Shown: piece by piece, positions 6,586 through 9,171 of the stretch
Layout of the letters: each line of letters begins with the position of its first letter
Position numbering within the stretch: the stretch's first letter is position 1
Source: JAEUMD01 sp964559355
Lineage (GTDB): Bacteria; Pseudomonadota; Alphaproteobacteria; Rhizobiales; Hyphomicrobiaceae
Direction of reading: 5' to 3'
DNA length: 9,171 nucleotides
NCBI GenBank assembly: GCA_964559355.1
Contig: CAZLHQ010000133.1
Location: 1-9,171, forward strand
Notes under the pieces: model-generated
What the model was told of the DNA's origin: nothing
The model's database searches: none
What the model saw: the letters and a program-made list of their open reading frames with translations, nothing else
Translations under genes and position numbers: made by a program

Positions 6586-8049
6586 ATGAGGCTGCAAATG
6601 GCGCAAAACCGTTTGTGGCTTCTGATCTGCAGCAGGATTGTTGGGATGATGCGCATGCGCAGTGGGGATGGCGGCCGCGTGGCCGGAGGGCCGTTGCGGT
6701 CGGGTGGGCTGATTGCGCTTGCGGTCGGCCTGTTCGCCATGGGGTGTGCAATTCCAGCGGCGACAGCGCAAGGCGCGGAGTGGTGGGAGCAGATACCCGG
6801 GTTTGGCTCACCGAAATATTCAAATAACCAAAAGCACCGCGAGCGTGAGAGCGGCGCCACCGAGGTCAAGTCCGAGCAGCCGTCGTTCGAGGATGTGCGC
6901 CAGAACGCAACCCCCTGGCTTAGCGACGACATGCTGCGCGCTATCGACCACGCGATCGAGCGCTACAGCCAGATCGCGCAACGCGGCAATTGGCGCCAGA
7001 TTCCGACCGGGCGCACCATTCGTCCCGGCGACGATGATGATCGTGTGCCGGCCATCAAGCAGCGGTTGCGGGCAACGGGCGAGTTGCCGCGCTCGCAGGA
7101 CTATTTCGAATCCTTGACGCTTGATGAGAACGTCGAACGCGCTCTGCGCAGTTTCCAGCGCCGCAACGGTTTGCGTGTGTCGGGGCGTGCCGATCGCGCC
7201 ACCATCGAGGCGCTGAATGTCTCGGCTGAGGATCGGCTCAATCAGTTGCGCCTGAACCGCCAGCGCATTGCCAGTCTGATGCAGCCGCGCGTCGAGGACC
7301 GCTACGTTCTCGTCAACGTCCCGGCGTTCGAGCTCGAGGCGGTGGAGCGTTTCGAGGTTGCGCAGCGACACCGCGTCATTGTCGGCCGCGAGGGGCGCGA
7401 GACGCCGGAGTTGAAGGGTTCTATACGCGCCCTCAATTTCTTCCCCTACTGGCGCGTGCCGACCAGCGTGGCGACGCTCGACCTCATTCCGAGACTCCAG
7501 AAGGAGCCCGAATATCTGACGCAGGAGGGCATCCGCGTCTACGATGGCAGCTATGACGGTCCTGAAATTCCGCAGACGCAGATCAATTGGTCGGCGGTCG
7601 ATCAATCGCGCATCCGTTTCAAACAGGATCCGGGTGATCGCAATGCGCTGGGTCTGATCCGGCTCGACATGTCCAATGAGCACGGCGTCTACATGCACGA
7701 CACGCCGATGAAGAACTTGTTCCAGCAGCGCGGTCGCGCCTTCAGTGCCGGCTGCGTTCGCGTACAGGGCGTGACCGAGCTCGCCGATTGGTTGACCCGT
7801 TATGAAGCGGGATGGGACCAGCGTGGCCGCGTGCGCTCCGTGCTCGATGCCGGCCAGCCGCTAGACCTGCAATTATCGCGACCCGTGCCGGTGATCTTCG
7901 CCTATATCACGGCCTGGGCCGAGCCCGATGGAGAGGTGCAATTCAGGCCCGACCTCTATCATCGCGATGGTGCGCGTACGCTGGCGAACGGACGGCCGGA
8001 CAATGATCCCGACGCGCCGCCGCCACCGTCAGGCGGCATCACGCCGTAG
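6586..8049 (+). CDS. Exported L,D-transpeptidase (YkuD/YcbB type) with peptidoglycan-binding domain
   Basis: L,D-transpeptidases make 3-3 cross-links in peptidoglycan or attach proteins to it, in the periplasm. In the 487-residue form from ATG 6586, a hydrophobic segment GGLIALAVGLFAMGCAIPAATA (40-61) looks like a signal peptide with cleavage after ATA. A charged linker and a region resembling the YcbB scaffold come next. A PG_binding_1-type domain follows at about 150-212 (VPAIKQRLRATGELP...ALRSFQRRNGLRVSGRADRATIEALN). The YkuD catalytic domain is about 239-425, with NFFPYWRVPTSVA, HDTP (371-374) and AFSAGCVRV (385-393), C390 being the nucleophile. The usual SHGC is SAGC here. The long n-region suggests the true start may be ATG 6646, which has AGGA at 6634-6637 and would give 467 residues. 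The C-terminus is Pro/Gly/Asp-rich. The gene is separated from thiL by 267 bases and is probably transcribed separately. Confidence 0.92.
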   Translation: MRLQMAQNRLWLLICSRIVGMMRMRSGDGGRVAGGPLRSGGLIALAVGLFAMGCAIPAATAQGAEWWEQIPGFGSPKYSNNQKHRERESGATEVKSEQPSFEDVRQNATPWLSDDMLRAIDHAIERYSQIAQRGNWRQIPTGRTIRPGDDDDRVPAIKQRLRATGELPRSQDYFESLTLDENVERALRSFQRRNGLRVSGRADRATIEALNVSAEDRLNQLRLNRQRIASLMQPRVEDRYVLVNVPAFELEAVERFEVAQRHRVIVGREGRETPELKGSIRALNFFPYWRVPTSVATLDLIPRLQKEPEYLTQEGIRVYDGSYDGPEIPQTQINWSAVDQSRIRFKQDPGDRNALGLIRLDMSNEHGVYMHDTPMKNLFQQRGRAFSAGCVRVQGVTELADWLTRYEAGWDQRGRVRSVLDAGQPLDLQLSRPVPVIFAYITAWAEPDGEVQFRPDLYHRDGARTLANGRPDNDPDAPPPPSGGITP

Positions 8050-8286
8050 TATCTGATCGTCCGGAAAATCTGGCGGGTGGTTCCCCCGAACGGCACGAAG
8101 CGGTGAGGCTCCAAAGTTTTCTGCTGTGTTCATTGCGGCAGATTCGCATTGTATCGATTGGCGAACGGCATAACGATCGATCGCGTAAAAAATTGCTGCA
8201 CTGCACGCATTGAATTTCGGGTTTGTTCACGCCAGATTCTGATCGCGGTCAGCGAAACGACACATTCACTGTGCCGGAATGTCGTC

Positions 8287-8334
8287 AAGACTTGGCTCAT
8301 TCAAACGTACTATAATTAGCGACGATGATCATCG
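8287..8334 (+). promoter_or_regulatory. Candidate promoter with downstream palindromic operator for the coiled-coil gene
   Basis: A perfect TATAAT lies at 8311-8316. The -35 region is not canonical: AGACTT sits at 17-base spacing (8288-8293) and TTGGCT at 13-base spacing (8292-8297). Transcription would start near 8322-8324, exactly where the perfect 12-bp palindrome CGATGATCATCG (8323-8334) begins. An inverted repeat ACATTC/GAATGT ends at 8282, just upstream of the -35 position. Together this suggests a regulated promoter with a leader of about 105 bases before ATG 8430. The motifs are read directly; the function is inferred. Confidence 0.45.
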
Positions 8335-8420
8335 CGGCGCGGGCCTGCGGCAAGAGCGGGTGTTTGGTCGTTAGAGCGTTCGCGTAAGTGGTCGCATCCG
8401 CGTATTCGCATGCGCGACCC

Positions 8421-8425
8421 GGAGG
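8421..8425 (+). promoter_or_regulatory. Strong ribosome-binding site of the coiled-coil gene
   Basis: GGAGG lies four bases before ATG 8430. It is the strongest Shine-Dalgarno sequence in the window and decides this start over the in-frame GTG at 8388, which has none. Confidence 0.75.
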
Positions 8426-8429
8426 TCTG

Positions 8430-8957
8430 ATGAGCACTACAACTCAGCCGACGACAGCCACACAGCTGCGCGTCGCCACGCCCGTTCAATACGATGGCGT
8501 CGAGCGGCTTGCGATTGCGTTCGAGAAAAGCGCCAAGCGATGGGAGATGGTCGCTTATCCGGCGATGGTCCTGTTCACGCTGCTTGCGGTGTTTGGCTTC
8601 TACAAGATCTATTCGGTGTCGGAAAACATGCGCATCATGGCCGAGCGTCTGCAGCCGCAGATGGGCGAGCACATGGACAAGCTCACCAACTCGATGGAAT
8701 CGCTCACCGCCAACATCTCGCAGATGTCGCGCAATATCGACACCATGCAGCAACGCATGGTGACAATGTCGAACGACACCAACGCGATCGCGCAGCAGAT
8801 GCGGGTGATGGTGACGATGGACCAAAATATCGCGCAAATGAATCAATCGGTGCAGGCGATGACCGCCCATACCGACATGATGCGATGGAACATCGCGACC
8901 ATGAATCGGAGCATTCAGCGGCCGATGAACTTCATGAACACGTTCATGCCCTGGTAA
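8430..8957 (+). CDS. Membrane-anchored methionine-rich coiled-coil protein, function unknown
   Basis: I do not recognise a named family. The 175-residue product has a Thr/Gln-rich cytoplasmic N-terminus (1-40, with K33, K36 and R37 before the membrane), one transmembrane helix (about 41-61, VAYPAMVLFTLLAVFGFYKIY) and a long helix (about 66-162). The charge pattern predicts N-in/C-out, so the long helix should be periplasmic. Core positions follow a heptad pattern: a/d pairs 82/85, 89/92, 96/99, 103/106, 110/113, 117/120, 124/127 are M, L or I except T117, and the pattern continues at 130, 134, 137, 141, 144, 151, 155, 158 and 162. About 20 of the last 110 residues are methionine. There are no cysteines. 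It ends in RPMNFMNTFMPW, a Pro/aromatic tail unlike the coil. The strong ribosome-binding site and normal codon use support a real gene. A stretch resembling sensory-transducer or SNARE-like coils is only a general likeness. Confidence 0.85.
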   Translation: MSTTTQPTTATQLRVATPVQYDGVERLAIAFEKSAKRWEMVAYPAMVLFTLLAVFGFYKIYSVSENMRIMAERLQPQMGEHMDKLTNSMESLTANISQMSRNIDTMQQRMVTMSNDTNAIAQQMRVMVTMDQNIAQMNQSVQAMTAHTDMMRWNIATMNRSIQRPMNFMNTFMPW

Positions 8958-8971
8958 TGGCCCTGGTAATG
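8948..8971 (+). repeat. 12-bp perfect tandem duplication across the stop codon
   Basis: GCCCTGGTAATG occurs twice head to tail (8948-8959 and 8960-8971). The unit spans the final Pro-Trp codons and the TAA of the coiled-coil gene. Because 12 is a multiple of three, the copy supplies a second in-frame TAA at 8967-8969. It looks like a recent slippage duplication. Confidence 0.9.
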
Positions 8972-9013
8972 GCATGCCGCGGTGAAGGCGCGGGTCGCGC
9001 ATCGGCAATGGCC

Positions 9014-9055
9014 TGATTGAGAGCCAACGTGCCGTTCAAAGCCCTTGATTGAGAG
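9014..9055 (+). repeat. 10-bp direct repeat TGATTGAGAG
   Basis: TGATTGAGAG occurs at 9014-9023 and again at 9046-9055, 32 bases apart start to start, each preceded by a GCC-containing string. It lies between the coiled-coil gene and the 24-bp palindrome. The role is unknown; it may be part of the same repeat-rich tract. Confidence 0.5.
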
Positions 9056-9071
9056 TCTGCTTCACGCCCTC

Positions 9072-9095
9072 GATGGAAACGCATGCGTTTCCATC
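9072..9095. repeat. Perfect 24-bp palindrome downstream of the coiled-coil gene
   Basis: The half GATGGAAACGCA (9072-9083) is followed immediately by its exact reverse complement (9084-9095) with no central spacer. As RNA it would form a tight hairpin without a following T-run. As DNA it has the symmetry of a dimeric protein site or of a dispersed palindromic repeat. Adjacent material at 9117-9171 points to the latter. Confidence 0.85.
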
Positions 9096-9116
9096 TCAGA
9101 CCGATCAGGCTGTAGG

Positions 9117-9171
9117 GCCGTTCCGGTTTTGATGGAATCGCGGAACGGCTCTAGACCTTTGTTTTGTCGTG
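9117..9171 (+). repeat. Probable dispersed extragenic palindromic repeat, running off the window
   Basis: GCCGTTCCG (9117-9125) and CGGAACGGC (9141-9149) form a perfect 9-bp stem around 15 bases, extendable by a G-T pair. It is followed by TCTAGACCTTTGTTTTGTCG. From memory, GGCTCTAGATTCTTTGTTTTGACG-like strings are part of palindromic repeats scattered between genes in many Rhizobiales genomes; this match is recalled, not searched. The stem plus T-rich tail could also serve as the transcript end of the coiled-coil gene. Confidence 0.5.

Larger units (their letters stand above)
8050..8429. other. AT-richer intergenic region upstream of the coiled-coil gene
   Basis: These 380 bases contain no supported gene or RNA gene. 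They are less GC-rich than the flanking genes, especially about 8100-8320. They hold the palindrome CGATCGATCG (8174-8183), the inverted repeat ACATTC/GAATGT (8262-8267 and 8277-8282, 9-base loop), the TATAAT box at 8311-8316 and the palindrome at 8323-8334. At 8372-8391 the string TAGAGCGTTCGCGTAAGTGG resembles one end of a dispersed repeat common in Rhizobiales. No clear terminator is visible after the transpeptidase gene. Confidence 0.6.

Noticed and set aside
8039..8230. Minus-strand frame of 63 residues with a CVQC...C pattern
   Set aside because: It starts at a GTG without a Shine-Dalgarno sequence, overlaps the end of the transpeptidase gene, and has no family resemblance I can defend. 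Its zinc-like spacing is too short to count as evidence.
8050..8429. Possible tRNA or small RNA gene in the long intergenic region
   Set aside because: No cloverleaf, no T-loop GGTTCGAATCC-like segment and no T-run terminator were found. A regulatory region is the simpler reading.
8316..9008. Long minus-strand frame of 230 residues, strikingly histidine-rich
   Set aside because: It is the antisense of the methionine-rich gene: ATG codons read as CAT. The + strand gene has the strong ribosome-binding site, transmembrane helix and heptad pattern.

Overview
The window reads as a GC-rich alphaproteobacterial chromosome segment, most likely Hyphomicrobiales (Rhizobiales). The order glyA - nrdR - ribD - ribE - ribBA - ribH - nusB - thiL is the classic arrangement of that group. 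The RibBA with a degenerate GTP cyclohydrolase II half and the SAGCVRV-type L,D-transpeptidase fit the same assignment. All genes lie on the + strand.

Layout. 1-606 is the 3' end of glyA (serine hydroxymethyltransferase), cut by the window edge at its PLP-lysine motif. 607-701 is a short spacer with three inverted repeats and a candidate promoter whose spacer contains a perfect 15-bp palindrome. 702-6318 is a tight operon: nrdR (ribonucleotide reductase repressor), four riboflavin genes (ribD, ribE, ribBA, ribH), nusB (antitermination factor) and thiL (thiamine monophosphate kinase). Three junctions in it are stop/start overlaps or near-overlaps. 6319-6585 is a non-coding spacer with small GC hairpins. 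6586-8049 is an exported L,D-transpeptidase with a peptidoglycan-binding domain. 8050-8429 is an AT-richer intergenic region holding a perfect TATAAT box followed by a 12-bp palindrome. 8430-8957 encodes a 175-residue membrane-anchored, methionine-rich coiled-coil protein of unknown function. 8958-9171 is non-coding, with a 12-bp tandem duplication across the stop codon, a perfect 24-bp palindrome, and the start of what looks like a dispersed palindromic repeat running off the window.

How the genes work together. The operon makes flavin (RibD, RibBA, RibH and RibE turn the GTP-derived pyrimidine and ribulose-5-phosphate into riboflavin) and finishes thiamine diphosphate (ThiL). It is linked to one-carbon metabolism and dNTP supply through glyA and nrdR, and to rRNA transcription through nusB. 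RibBA appears unable to carry out the GTP cyclohydrolase II step, so a separate RibA should exist elsewhere in the genome. No FMN riboswitch fits in any spacer here.

Most of the window is housekeeping. The least explained part is 8050-9171: the coiled-coil protein, its promoter region, and the repeats on both sides of it. I see no defence system, CRISPR array, transposase or RNA gene.
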